Part shown: positions 8,584 through 17,338 of the stretch, piece after piece
Layout: every line of letters begins with the position of its first letter
How positions within the stretch are numbered: the stretch's first letter is position 1
Assembly: GCA_028288305.1 (NCBI GenBank)
Contig: JAQBOA010000011.1
Coordinates: forward strand, 1 to 54,988
Direction: 5' to 3'
DNA: 54,988 bases
Source: Mucilaginibacter sp.
GTDB lineage: Bacteria > Bacteroidota > Bacteroidia > Sphingobacteriales > Sphingobacteriaceae
Position numbers and translations under genes: made by a program
Notes under the pieces: generated by a model
Database searches by the model: none
Told to the model about the DNA's origin: nothing
Seen by the model: the letters and a program-made list of their open reading frames with translations, nothing else

Positions 8584-10065
8584 TTAAAGTTGTGTCCCGG
8601 ACCATTTAAAGCTTACCACACTGCCGACCGGCAATGTGTAAGAGAAGGATTCAGAGCCCCACTTTAATTTGAAAGTTTGACTGGTGTGACCGGTATTTAA
8701 TGCGATCACAACTTTGGAGCCATCAGCATTTTTAAATGCTACATCCTGTATCCCGCCCGAAAAGGTATTTGAGGAGATGCGAACAGCGCCCGGGCTTACA
8801 AACTTGGAAGCATGGGCAATTATATAATAAGAAACATTACGGGTTATGGAGGTACCTCCTATTGTTAGTGCACCTTTACAAGTTGTGCAGCCGCCGCTGG
8901 TGTGAGGCCCATAATTAGGATCGGATGCCAGGTTCCATTCCAAAACATTTCTGCTCCAGTTTCTTGGAGCGCCAATAATCAAATTATTGACATGCCATGA
9001 TAAATCACCGCTAAAGCTTCCGGTAGAAGATGTATACTGTTCAGTAAAATAAAGACTTTTTGTAGGATAGTTGGTATGGACAGTTGATAATGCGGTTATA
9101 GCTCCTGAATATAAATGAAATGCCGATCCGTTGACATATGGGTTTGCATTCGCATCAGCCAAAACGGAATCCGGATAATCCGGATGATCACAATTATGAT
9201 CATAAGCTATGATCTTGGTAGTTATGCTATTGGTTTGGAATTGCGGTCCCAGGTTGTTTTTTATAAAGTTTGTTTCTTCACCTGCGTACATGAGCAAACT
9301 TGGGTTATTATTAGGATTTAAAGGTTCATTTTGTGGTGTTACCGCATCTATAGTTATGCCCTGGGCCTTCATGGCCTGTATATATTTTACAAAATATTTT
9401 GCATATACATCATAATATGCAGTATTCAAACGCCCGCCAATAAAACTTTTGTTTGATTTCATCCAGGTTGGCGGTGTCCATGGCGTTGCAATAATTTTTA
9501 TAGCCGGATTTAAAGCAATTATCCTTTTTAATAACGGTACCAGGTCAGTAAGCTCCTGGCTAATGCTGAAATTTGTAAGGCTTAAATCCGTTTGCCCGGC
9601 GGGAACTTCATCATAGGTGAAATCAGAAGCGCTTAAATCGGAAGCGCCCATGCTTATGCGCAAATAACTTACCCCTATTTGGTTGGTACCGGTTAAAAAT
9701 AATTCGTGAAGTAAAGAATCTCCCTGGGCGCTGCTCAACTGATTAATTAAAGTTGCACTTCCTCCCGTTAAACAATAACCAAAGCCGTCAATCCCCTGGT
9801 AGGTGGTATTTTCGTCAACAGTTACCGTGGTTTTATTGGTACCGGCATCGGCAGCAAAATTTATACTTGGTTGCTGCTTTAATAATTTGGATTGATCACC
9901 GCTCGTCACCCATAAGTTTACTACCTCGTTCGCAGCCCTTCCAATAGTTTTATTGGAAACTCCTTTATCTGAGGTATTTGAAAGATCTTTTTTACAGGAA
10001 AAATACAGGAATACCGGCAGCATTAATAATACCGCCAGCAGCTTTAGCTTGTAATTTGTTTTCAT
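8584..10065 (-). CDS. GH30 family glycosidase (probable beta-1,6-glucanase) lipoprotein, no trefoil module
   Basis: A close paralogue of the GH30 gene at 6617: 493 residues, lipobox ending LYFSCKKD. The catalytic Glu motifs are TPQNEPLN (about residue 246) and YFTEQY (about 343), and GGCTTCKGA stands in place of GGCSTCLGA. It ends directly after the beta-sandwich domain (SFKWSGTQL), where its neighbour continues through a linker into the trefoil. It is first in the minus-strand series GH30, GH30, GH16, with a promoter candidate at 10252-10284 and a terminator directly behind it. No SusC/SusD pair or sensor is adjacent, so this is a partial glucan-utilisation locus as seen in this window. Confidence 0.88.
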   Translation of the reverse strand: MKTNYKLKLLAVLLMLPVFLYFSCKKDLSNTSDKGVSNKTIGRAANEVVNLWVTSGDQSKLLKQQPSINFAADAGTNKTTVTVDENTTYQGIDGFGYCLTGGSATLINQLSSAQGDSLLHELFLTGTNQIGVSYLRISMGASDLSASDFTYDEVPAGQTDLSLTNFSISQELTDLVPLLKRIIALNPAIKIIATPWTPPTWMKSNKSFIGGRLNTAYYDVYAKYFVKYIQAMKAQGITIDAVTPQNEPLNPNNNPSLLMYAGEETNFIKNNLGPQFQTNSITTKIIAYDHNCDHPDYPDSVLADANANPYVNGSAFHLYSGAITALSTVHTNYPTKSLYFTEQYTSSTGSFSGDLSWHVNNLIIGAPRNWSRNVLEWNLASDPNYGPHTSGGCTTCKGALTIGGTSITRNVSYYIIAHASKFVSPGAVRISSNTFSGGIQDVAFKNADGSKVVIALNTGHTSQTFKLKWGSESFSYTLPVGSVVSFKWSGTQL

Positions 10066-10178
10066 AAAAAATTGTTTATAGTTGATTTATTGGTTTAAGA
10101 ACACTCCAATAAAACGATCTCTGAAAAATAAAGGCACATTAGAGAATATTAACCTTTGCTTACAAATAATCAATAACA

Positions 10179-10199
10179 TTTTTGCGGGGGAAGCAAAAA
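10179..10199 (-). other. Small hairpin in the predicted GH30 leader
   Basis: TTTTTGC, loop GGGGGAA, GCAAAAA: a perfect 7-bp stem with a G-rich loop (C-rich on the minus-strand transcript), inside the predicted 180-nt 5' leader of the GH30 gene at 8584-10065. Confidence 0.45.
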
Positions 10200-10251
10200 G
10201 GAATCAGATTTTTTTAAGTAACAGGTAGATATTTAGTTTATATTGGTATAA

Positions 10252-10284
10252 CAAATTTATGACAATATAAAGCACAAAAGCAAA
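10252..10284 (-). promoter_or_regulatory. Bacteroidetes-type promoter for the GH30 gene
   Basis: On the minus strand TTTG (10284-10281), 21 nt, then TAAATTTG (10259-10252): a full match to TTG-N17-23-TAnnTTTG. The predicted start near 10245 gives a long leader of about 180 nt before ATG 10065. Confidence 0.55.
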
Positions 10285-10628
10285 TAAAATAAACATAAAT
10301 ATCTGATTAATAATATATTATGCAAATATTAATACGCTTTAAACACAAACATTATTAATGAAAAGATGCCTTAGGTGTATAGTAGAATTGTTTTTAGGCG
10401 AGAGAAGAAGTATAGGTGATACGCTTGCATCACATATTAATTTTTAAGTAAAAAGGAAAGATTTTTATAAACACCTTATAGAATAAAGGTATAAGTTAGG
10501 TTAACTTTTATTAATCAATATTTTATTTATTGCTTTCAAGTGTAAACCTTCTTCAGGGATGTACAGAGTTCCAGTCTTCGCCATTCTTAAATTGGAACGC
10601 CACGACATTTATGACTTTTCATAAAAGC

Positions 10629-10662
10629 CTTTTAATTTTTTATTCTTGTAAAAAATTAAAAG
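10629..10662. repeat. Perfect AT-rich inverted repeat
   Basis: A 14-bp perfect stem, CTTTTAATTTTTTA (10629-10642) against its complement (10649-10662), with loop TTCTTG, followed by more T-rich sequence on the plus strand. It could be a terminator, but no gene ends nearby. Confidence 0.5.
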
Positions 10663-11002
10663 CTGTTTTATTTTTTAATATGTAAAATATTATATATAAT
10701 TTTAAGTGCCTTATCATAAGTTTTAGGCTACCTAAATTTATTCACAAAAAGCTTTAATTAAGCAATAATTACTTCTTTTTTCTTTTAAACAAAACGCAAG
10801 CCGACGATCAGTGGAATTGAATTTATTCAACATATCTAGCTGATAGATAAATTATTGAACGTTTATACCGATCCCCAAATTTTTTTTAACTGCATTTAAT
10901 AATCCTCCATATTATCGACATCATTAATTTGATTTTGATAAAACTGGCCTTCTAGTATTGATTTTAATTAATAAGTCTGGATTAATATTAAATAATAGCG
11001 TT

Positions 11003-13345
11003 ATGAAAAAGCATTTGTACTCAAAATTAAAAGTGTTAGTTTTAAATGGCTTTACATGCAAATTACGTCTGTTTGTATTAGCGGTTTTGTTTTGTTTTAG
11101 TAATGATTTGTCCGCAGGTATAAAACCATCACGAGATTTTAGGATAAATCATGTCGATAGGTCAGTCACCATAGCCTCGCCAACAATAGGCACCGGTACG
11201 GTAACGGGCTCCATTTCTGCTTGCAAGGGCATGGCCTCGGTTAGCCCGCATATCCAACAGTTTGGGGTTTTCGGCAGCGGTTTAACAGCCAATATAACCG
11301 TCGTGGCGCCAACAGGTTTTCAAATATCGCTTGCTGCAGGCAGTGGTTATAGCAGCAATATAAAGCTCATTCAATCGGGCGGGGTAGTGAACACTACCAC
11401 GGTGTTCGTGCGCTCAGCTTCTTCGGCCCCAACGGGTAGTATAACAGGCAATGTAACGCTAACTTCAGCCGGGGCAATCAATCAAAATGTAACGGTGACG
11501 GGATTTGTAAATGCCTTACCCACGGTAAACCCGGTATCCAATCAAACGGTTATTAACGGAGCGACAACAACCGCGGTTAATTTTACAGGCTCGGGGGGAT
11601 TTAATTGGGTTAATAATACACCGGGTATTGGCCTTGCTGCAAGCGGCTTCGGTAATATCCCCGCTTTCACTGCCATAAATTCCGGCAGCACCCCAATCAC
11701 GACAACTATTACAGTTACCCCGGTATCATCTGCAACTGGATACGCTTATATACCGAATCACGATTCAAATAATGTTTCTGTTATCAATACCACCACCAAT
11801 GCCGTAGTAGCTACAATACCTGTAGGGACATCACCATTTGGTGTAGCTGCAAGCCCTGATGGCGGTACAGTGTATATTGCGAATTCGGGTTCTTCATACA
11901 TTTCAGTCATCGATACTAAAACCAATACGGTTGTAAATACCATACCAACAGGGCCCGGGCCGTTCACTTTAGTCGTAGCTCCCGATGGCAGCAAGCTTTA
12001 CGCGGTCGTAGGTAATGATGTATTGGTGATCAATACAGCGACCAACGTGATAACAGATACTATACCCATAATTGGAGGCGATACCGGGATATCAATTAGC
12101 CCGGATGGCAGCCGGGTATATGTGGCAAATAGCATTGCAGGAACTGCTATTGTGATAAATACTACGTCCAAAACGGTTATAGCCACAATACCTGTAGGAT
12201 CAGGCTCTCGTCCTTACCCTATTGCTATAGCGGTAAGCCTCGACGGCAAAAAGGTATTCGTTACAAACTCCGGTTCAAACAACGTTTCTGTGATCGATGC
12301 TGCAACCAATACCGTGGTGTCAAATATTTCGACGCCACCATTCCCTTATGGAATAGTTCTAAGCCCGGATGGCAGCATGGCCTATGTAGCAAATTTCGGG
12401 TCGTCCGTATTAGTGTTCAATACCTCAAACAACGCTATTATAACTACAATACCTGTACCCTCAGGTCAATTATATGGCATATCGATAAGCCCGGATGGCA
12501 GCAAGGTGTATGCTGCAAACCTTTACGCCGGAAATGTGGTAGCGATCAATACGGCAACCAATACGGTAGTAGCTACAATACCCGTAGGGGCATTGCCGTA
12601 CTCATTGGGGAATTTTGTTACTCGCACCACGGCGTGCAGCGGCACGCCGGTTACATTTACAATTACTGTTAACCCAAGCAACTCGGCAACCTCCGACTAT
12701 GCTTTTCTTGCTAACCTGGAGCTCAGCAGTGGTAAACTAAAACCAGCTTTTGCGAGTAGAACATTCGCCTATACGGCACGGGTCTCCAGAAAAACGTTCG
12801 AGATTACTGTAACGCCAACCGCCGGAAATGCTTTTGCAACTATAAAAGTCAACGGCATAGCTGTAGCGTCCGGGACAGCTTCATCGCCTATTGCCTTAAG
12901 CAACGGCATTAACGATATCACAATTGTAGTAACTGCTCAAAACGGCATCAACACCAAAACTTATTCCCTGGTGGTAACAAAAGAACCAAGTGCGCAAAAT
13001 AGCTTATACCAAACCGCAAGTGCGGATGATGGAACAAGCGGTGAGCAGCTTGAAGCGGATGGGATAAAAGTACACCTTGGTATTTCGCCTAACGGGGATG
13101 GTATTAATGATGTATTGGTGATCGATGGTATTACGGCTTACCCCGAAAATAAATTGTTAATAATGAACAGCAATGGATCGTTGGTATTTGAAGCAGAGGG
13201 TTATGACAACAGCACAAGAGTGTTCGACGGACATTCCAATAAAAACGGATCAATGCAACTGCCGGGCACTTACTTTTATTTGTTGGAGTATAAAGTTGGC
13301 AAGGAAAAAAAGCATAATTCCGGCTTTTTTATATTTAAATACTAA
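11003..13345 (+). CDS. Secreted YVTN beta-propeller protein with cadherin-like domain and type IX (type B) sorting domain
   Basis: A 780-residue secreted or surface protein. The long signal peptide begins at ATG 11003 (MKKHLYSKLK); an upstream in-frame start at 10958 would put it internally and is rejected. After two Ig-like stretches, residues of about 245-540 form a propeller of YVTN-type repeats, each with NNVSVINTxTN or IxVIDxxTN, VVxTIPVG and SPDGxxVYxAN. A cadherin-like beta-sandwich lies at about 565-665. The last ~90 residues are a gliding-motility/T9SS type B sorting domain, with ISPNGDGINDV at its start and a final FFIFKY. Such proteins leave the cell through the type IX system, which the PorX gene in this window helps to run. 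The propeller's ligand is unknown. Confidence 0.88.
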   Translation: MKKHLYSKLKVLVLNGFTCKLRLFVLAVLFCFSNDLSAGIKPSRDFRINHVDRSVTIASPTIGTGTVTGSISACKGMASVSPHIQQFGVFGSGLTANITVVAPTGFQISLAAGSGYSSNIKLIQSGGVVNTTTVFVRSASSAPTGSITGNVTLTSAGAINQNVTVTGFVNALPTVNPVSNQTVINGATTTAVNFTGSGGFNWVNNTPGIGLAASGFGNIPAFTAINSGSTPITTTITVTPVSSATGYAYIPNHDSNNVSVINTTTNAVVATIPVGTSPFGVAASPDGGTVYIANSGSSYISVIDTKTNTVVNTIPTGPGPFTLVVAPDGSKLYAVVGNDVLVINTATNVITDTIPIIGGDTGISISPDGSRVYVANSIAGTAIVINTTSKTVIATIPVGSGSRPYPIAIAVSLDGKKVFVTNSGSNNVSVIDAATNTVVSNISTPPFPYGIVLSPDGSMAYVANFGSSVLVFNTSNNAIITTIPVPSGQLYGISISPDGSKVYAANLYAGNVVAINTATNTVVATIPVGALPYSLGNFVTRTTACSGTPVTFTITVNPSNSATSDYAFLANLELSSGKLKPAFASRTFAYTARVSRKTFEITVTPTAGNAFATIKVNGIAVASGTASSPIALSNGINDITIVVTAQNGINTKTYSLVVTKEPSAQNSLYQTASADDGTSGEQLEADGIKVHLGISPNGDGINDVLVIDGITAYPENKLLIMNSNGSLVFEAEGYDNSTRVFDGHSNKNGSMQLPGTYFYLLEYKVGKEKKHNSGFFIFKY

Positions 13346-13361
13346 TTAAAAGAAAATTTAG

Positions 13362-13400
13362 AATAATGAATGCCGAAGGTAGCTTCAGCATTCATTATTT
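13362..13400. terminator. Convergent hairpin terminator (propeller gene / pdxA)
   Basis: AATAATGAATGC (13362-13373) pairs with GCATTCATTATT (13388-13399), with an inner GAAG/CTTC stem. It lies 17 nt past the propeller stop and before the convergent pdxA stop, so it may serve both strands; the T run is short. Confidence 0.65.
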
Positions 13401-13463
13401 AAATCAAGCATTGGTTTAAATAATTTTATTAACGATAAGGTGTTTCACTGTTTCATGAAATAC

Positions 13464-14531
13464 CTAATCTCTGTCCCTGCTAAGTTTTGCTATCGTTAAG
13501 GGATTTTCTTGTAGTTCAGCTGTTTCCCGGCGATGTTTAACAATATGAATGGCTGTAAATATAGCTTCGCGGAATGAAACCTCCGAAGCCAGATTTTTAC
13601 CGGCAATATCGTAGGCTGTTCCATGATCGGGCGAAGTACGAACAAAGTTTAAACCTGCTGTAAAATTTACCCCCGATTCAAATGCTATCTGTTTAAATGG
13701 TATTAAGCCCTGGTCGTGGTACATAGCCAATACTGCATCAAACTGCAAATAAGTACCGTTGGCAAAAAAACCATCAGCAGCATAGGGGCCGATGGCCAGT
13801 ATATCGTTGTTTCTTGCTTCTTCAATAGCGGGAATAATAACTTTTTGCTCCTCATCGCCGATAAGGCCGTTATCACTTGCATGCGGGTTTAAGCCCAGCA
13901 CCGCGATTTTTGGCTTACGTATCCAAAAATCGTTGCGTAAGCTGGCATCTATCAGTTTTAGCTTTGCCAATATTTTTTCGGCGGTAATACTTTCGGCAAC
14001 CTTTACCAGTGGTATATGCCCGGTAACCACGCCGACCCTTAAGGTATCACTAACCAGAAACATCAATGATTCGGCTGCACCATCGCGCTCCTGCAGGTAT
14101 TCGGTATGTCCAGGAAAATTGAACAGCTCGCTTTGTATATTGTCTTTATTAATTGGCGCGGTAACAAGGGCGTCAATGTCCCCGTTAATTAAATCATTGG
14201 TGGCCCTTTCTAATGAAATAAATGAATATTTACCAACAGAGGCATTGACAACGCCGGGTTCAATCTTTATGTCCTCTTCCCAGCAATTAATCATATTTGG
14301 CTTTTTCTGATCTTTTTTACCCGTAGTCTCCGAAGGATGGTTGATCACAAAAAAATTAAGGTCATCAACCTGGGTAGTACGCCGGTAAAATGACGCAAGC
14401 TTTGTATGCCCATAAACAATAGGAGTACAATAGTCATAAATACGACTGTCTGCCAGTGTTTTAATAATTATTTCTAAACCAATGCCATTTATATCCCCTA
14501 TGCTGATCCCTATTTTAAATTTTTCACTCAT
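13464..14531 (-). CDS. pdxA: 4-hydroxythreonine-4-phosphate dehydrogenase
   Basis: This enzyme oxidises 4-phosphohydroxy-L-threonine in the DXP-dependent route to pyridoxal 5'-phosphate (vitamin B6), in the cytoplasm. The 355-residue product has normal family length. PdxA landmarks in order are the N-terminal GISIGDINGIGLEI, the metal-ligand region FPGHTEYL, GLNPHASDNGLIGDEE with a further ligand His, and MYHDQGLIPFK near the C-terminus. The start is ATG 14531. It is convergent with the propeller gene and divergent from rsmA, a pdxA-ksgA pairing also seen in many other bacteria but there on one strand. Confidence 0.95.
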   Translation of the reverse strand: MSEKFKIGISIGDINGIGLEIIIKTLADSRIYDYCTPIVYGHTKLASFYRRTTQVDDLNFFVINHPSETTGKKDQKKPNMINCWEEDIKIEPGVVNASVGKYSFISLERATNDLINGDIDALVTAPINKDNIQSELFNFPGHTEYLQERDGAAESLMFLVSDTLRVGVVTGHIPLVKVAESITAEKILAKLKLIDASLRNDFWIRKPKIAVLGLNPHASDNGLIGDEEQKVIIPAIEEARNNDILAIGPYAADGFFANGTYLQFDAVLAMYHDQGLIPFKQIAFESGVNFTAGLNFVRTSPDHGTAYDIAGKNLASEVSFREAIFTAIHIVKHRRETAELQENPLTIAKLSRDRD

Positions 14532-14717
14532 GATATTTATGATTACACCGATTATAATACAATTTCACTGATTAGTTTAAAAGATTGTTTGCCGGTTATA
14601 TACTTTTGCTTTTAACCTTTTAGCTTTTATCAGAATAATGCAAATAAAAGATTTTAAGCTTACAGTTAATTGATTAAAGGACAAATATGTATAATTTGCC
14701 CAACTATTTGAAAAATA

Positions 14718-15497
14718 ATGACATTGGTAAGAGCAAAAAAGCATTTGGGTCAGCATTTCCTTACTGATAAAAATATTGCTGCAAAAATTGTTGAGAGTCT
14801 GCAACATGGTAAAAATTACAGGCAAGTGCTGGAAGTTGGCCCGGGTATGGGTATACTTTCTGATATTTTATTGCAAAAAAGCGAGTATGAGGTCTTTTTG
14901 ATTGATATAGATACTGAATCATACCTATACCTTCAAAAAAAATACCCCCAATTAGGCAGCCGGCTCATTAATGCAGATTTTTTAGAGATGGATTTTGCCG
15001 CATTTTTTAATGGTCCGATTGGGATCATTGGTAATTTCCCATACAATATTTCGTCGCAAATACTTTTTAAGGTGCTTGATAATAGGCAACAGGTGATAGA
15101 AGTTGTAGGCATGTTTCAAAAAGAAGTTGCCGAGCGGTGTACTGCTAAACCGGGCAGCAAAGAGTATGGCATACTCAGCGTGTTTTTACAGGCCTATTAT
15201 AAGGTTGAATATTTATTTACTGTAAAAGCAGGCGTATTTAATCCACCACCTAAAGTATTATCAGCGGTAATAAGACTAACCCGAAACGGGGTAAGCAATT
15301 TAGATTGCGACGAAAAGCTTTTTTGGCAGGTTGTAAAAGCGGGTTTTAACCAGCGGCGCAAAACTTTGCGTAATGCTTTATCATCGTTAATCAATAAAGA
15401 AAAAATGACCGATGAACCTTTGCTTGATTTAAGGGCAGAACGTTTGAGCGTTGATGATTTTGTTAAGCTGACTAATAAGATTATTGAAAGCAGATAA
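14718..15497 (+). CDS. rsmA: 16S rRNA (adenine1518-N6/adenine1519-N6)-dimethyltransferase
   Basis: RsmA/KsgA adds two methyl groups to each of two adjacent adenines in helix 45 of 16S rRNA, late in 30S assembly. The 259-residue protein has the family hallmarks: N-terminal KKHLGQHFLTD, SAM-binding VLEVGPGMGILSD (about residues 38-50), the catalytic GNFPYNISSQI (about 109-119) and the C-terminal NQRRKTLRNAL. The start is ATG 14718. Its end runs into the inverted repeat shared with the convergent EcsC-family gene. Confidence 0.95.
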   Translation: MTLVRAKKHLGQHFLTDKNIAAKIVESLQHGKNYRQVLEVGPGMGILSDILLQKSEYEVFLIDIDTESYLYLQKKYPQLGSRLINADFLEMDFAAFFNGPIGIIGNFPYNISSQILFKVLDNRQQVIEVVGMFQKEVAERCTAKPGSKEYGILSVFLQAYYKVEYLFTVKAGVFNPPPKVLSAVIRLTRNGVSNLDCDEKLFWQVVKAGFNQRRKTLRNALSSLINKEKMTDEPLLDLRAERLSVDDFVKLTNKIIESR

Positions 15498-15503
15498 CTC
15501 GAT

Positions 15504-15578
15504 ATTTACGAATTACCATTTCAGATTTACGATTTTTTTAAATAGTATAAGTCAATTCTAAAATCGTAATTCGTAAAT
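15504..15578. repeat. Heptamer-periodic inverted repeat, locus B (rsmA / EcsC-family, convergent)
   Basis: The left arm (15504-15536) is built of ATTTACG, AATTACC, ATTTCAG and ATTTACG. The right arm (15560-15578, extending towards 15548) reads ATTTACG, AATTACG, ATTTTAG on the other strand. The left arm carries two extra 7-nt units, a 14-nt length difference that fits gain or loss of whole heptamers. It is likely the two-way terminator of this gene pair. Confidence 0.8.
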
Positions 15579-15595
15579 TCTTAGCGGTATTTTTG

Positions 15596-16162
15596 TTAAT
15601 TTATCGGAATAATTATAGGCTCACTTGCGGGGTGCATTTTCTTTACTGATTCGGCCATTCGCTTTATAAAAAGATAATTGGTAGTGCCTCCTATCGCAGC
15701 TCCTATTACAGGTACTAATCGTTCGGCAGTGCGTGTACCTAAAAGCAGCAGCATCTTTTCGGCTACGCCTTCCATCACTGTTTTAGACAAGGTTACGCCT
15801 GCTTCTACTTTTAAAGAAGTTGCTACGAGCAACATAAATTCATCAAAGCTAATTTGATAACTGCCTTTATTATAGTACATAATTGCCATGGTAACCCTGA
15901 ATTGCTGGGCTACCAGGTTTGCAAAATCAAAAGGGATACCCGCTATCATGGTAAAGAGGCCGCCGCTTCCTGAGATAACACCAGAACCAGCGGCCAGATA
16001 TGCACATTGTTCAATGAACTTATCCAGCCCCATCTTATCAACACCTTTTTTAATTTTGAACTGATCTATATGATCGAATATTTGTTTAAAGCCTTCCTGG
16101 GAAAGCTTTTGGGCCTGTAATTTAATATCGGTACGTAAATTTTTAAATTTTATGAGTTTCAT
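15596..16162 (-). CDS. EcsC family protein
   Basis: A 188-residue protein that resembles the EcsC family (named after B. subtilis EcsC, biochemical role poorly known). It has glycine- and serine-rich hydrophobic stretches (SGVISGSGGLFTMIAGIP near residues 58-75 and a second near 160-170) between charged amphipathic helices; these suggest peripheral or re-entrant membrane contact. The start is ATG 16162. It is convergent with rsmA and divergent from the dehydrogenase gene. The call rests on recognising the sequence pattern and is moderate. Confidence 0.65.
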   Translation of the reverse strand: MKLIKFKNLRTDIKLQAQKLSQEGFKQIFDHIDQFKIKKGVDKMGLDKFIEQCAYLAAGSGVISGSGGLFTMIAGIPFDFANLVAQQFRVTMAIMYYNKGSYQISFDEFMLLVATSLKVEAGVTLSKTVMEGVAEKMLLLLGTRTAERLVPVIGAAIGGTTNYLFIKRMAESVKKMHPASEPIIIPIN

Positions 16163-16328
16163 CTCTTATTATTTTAAGTTAACGGAGAAGTCTGAATATT
16201 AATATCTGTGCTATTCCCATGCCATACTTATAAACTGGCATAAATGTCATGTTTATTAATAACCTGAATTTCACAGCTATCTATTATTATCATTTTATAT
16301 TTTTACATTTTTAAATAAATATTAGAAT

Positions 16329-17270
16329 TTGAAAAACAACATCCTTATCGTTGATGATATCCATCCTGTTTTTATTGAACAGGCAGAAGCTATGGGTTAT
16401 CATTGTGATTATCAACCATTAATAAAACCTGAAGAAGCGCTTCAAATTATAGGCAAGTATACCGGCCTGGTTATCCGTTCAAAGTTTAAATTAAACCGCG
16501 AGTTTATTGATGCCGGTAAAAATCTTCGCTTTGTTTGTCGTGCAGGCGCAGGTATGGATAATATTGATGAGGCCTATGCAGTGGAAAAAGGTTTGGTACT
16601 GATAAATGCCCCCGAAGGAAATGCGGACGCTGTGGGTGAACACGCCATAGGTTTGTTGCTGGCATTAATGAATAACTTTAGGGTAGCCGATGCCGAAATA
16701 CGCGCAGGAATCTGGAAACGTGAAGATAACCGCGGTTATGAATTAAAAGGCAAAACAGTTGGTATTATAGGCTACGGGTTTATGGGGCATAGCTTCGCCC
16801 GCAAACTTTCGGGTTTTGAGGTAAATGTTATTGCCTATGATAAATATAAAACCGGCTTTAGTGATAAGTACGCACGCGAAGTTAGCATGGAAGAAATAGT
16901 AAAACATAGCGATATTTTAAGCCTGCATATACCTTTAACCTTAGAAACAACCGGTTTAGTTAACGATGAGTATTTATTCCACTTTAAAAAGCCTATTTTT
17001 TTGATCAATACTTCCCGTGGCAAAACAGTTCAAACAAGGGCGGTGTTAAATGCCATTAAACATGGCAAAATATTAGGCGCCGCATTAGATGTGCTCGAGA
17101 TAGAAAAATTCCCTGCTTTGTCCGAACAGGAGTGGTTTGCTGAACTGCGTCAATCTGACAAAGTAATATTAACTCCCCATGTCGCCGGATGGACTTTTGA
17201 ATCATATCGCAAAATCAGTGAGGTAATGGCGGAGAAACTGCGTTTTTTGTCCATAGCCCATGGTCATTAG
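16329..17270 (+). CDS. D-isomer-specific 2-hydroxyacid dehydrogenase (phosphoglycerate-dehydrogenase-like)
   Basis: A 313-residue NAD-dependent dehydrogenase of the D-2-hydroxyacid family, possibly 3-phosphoglycerate dehydrogenase of serine synthesis. The Rossmann motif is VGIIGYGFMGHSFARKL (about residues 140-157). Catalytic residues sit in INTSRGKTVQTRAV (Arg), DVLEIEKFP (Glu) and LTPHVAGWT (His). It lacks the C-terminal ACT domain of long SerA forms. The first codon is TTG 16329: no ATG is available before the conserved ILIVDD strand. The last residues (HGH) and the TAG stop lie inside inverted repeat locus C. Substrate is not settled by sequence. Confidence 0.85.
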   Translation: MKNNILIVDDIHPVFIEQAEAMGYHCDYQPLIKPEEALQIIGKYTGLVIRSKFKLNREFIDAGKNLRFVCRAGAGMDNIDEAYAVEKGLVLINAPEGNADAVGEHAIGLLLALMNNFRVADAEIRAGIWKREDNRGYELKGKTVGIIGYGFMGHSFARKLSGFEVNVIAYDKYKTGFSDKYAREVSMEEIVKHSDILSLHIPLTLETTGLVNDEYLFHFKKPIFLINTSRGKTVQTRAVLNAIKHGKILGAALDVLEIEKFPALSEQEWFAELRQSDKVILTPHVAGWTFESYRKISEVMAEKLRFLSIAHGH

Positions 17271-17338
17271 TCCATGACTATTTTATCAAAATTAAGAAAG
17301 ATCAGCTATGGTCTATGGACTATCGACCATGGACTAAT
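17250..17338. repeat. Heptamer-periodic inverted repeat, locus C (dehydrogenase / panC, convergent, overlaps both gene ends)
   Basis: Left arm from 17250: GTCCATA, GCCCATG, GTCATTA, GTCCATG. Right arm (17305-17338) on the other strand: GTCCATG, GTCGATA, GTCCATA, GACCATA. Both neighbouring genes end inside it: the dehydrogenase TAG (17268-17270) and the panC TAG (17322-17320) are parts of heptamers. Confidence 0.85.

Larger units (their letters stand above)
10066..11002. other. Long divergent intergenic region between GH30 and the propeller protein
   Basis: More than 900 nt of AT-rich DNA with no credible gene. It holds a small hairpin (10179-10199), a minus-strand promoter (10252-10284), a 6-bp inverted repeat (GTTCCA at 10568, TGGAAC at 10593) inside a locally less AT-rich patch, and a perfect 14-bp inverted repeat (10629-10662). 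From about 10680 to 10950 I see only AT-rich sequence. The plus-strand promoter of the propeller gene could not be fixed. Confidence 0.6.

Noticed and set aside
13792..14310. 172-codon plus-strand frame inside pdxA
   Set aside because: It lies fully antisense to a well-conserved gene, has no family motifs, and is rich in Ser/Leu as expected for a shadow frame.
17250..17338. CRISPR-like tandem repeats (also at other heptamer sites)
   Set aside because: Units are only 7-9 nt, contiguous without spacers, and arranged as inverted arms; no cas genes are present.
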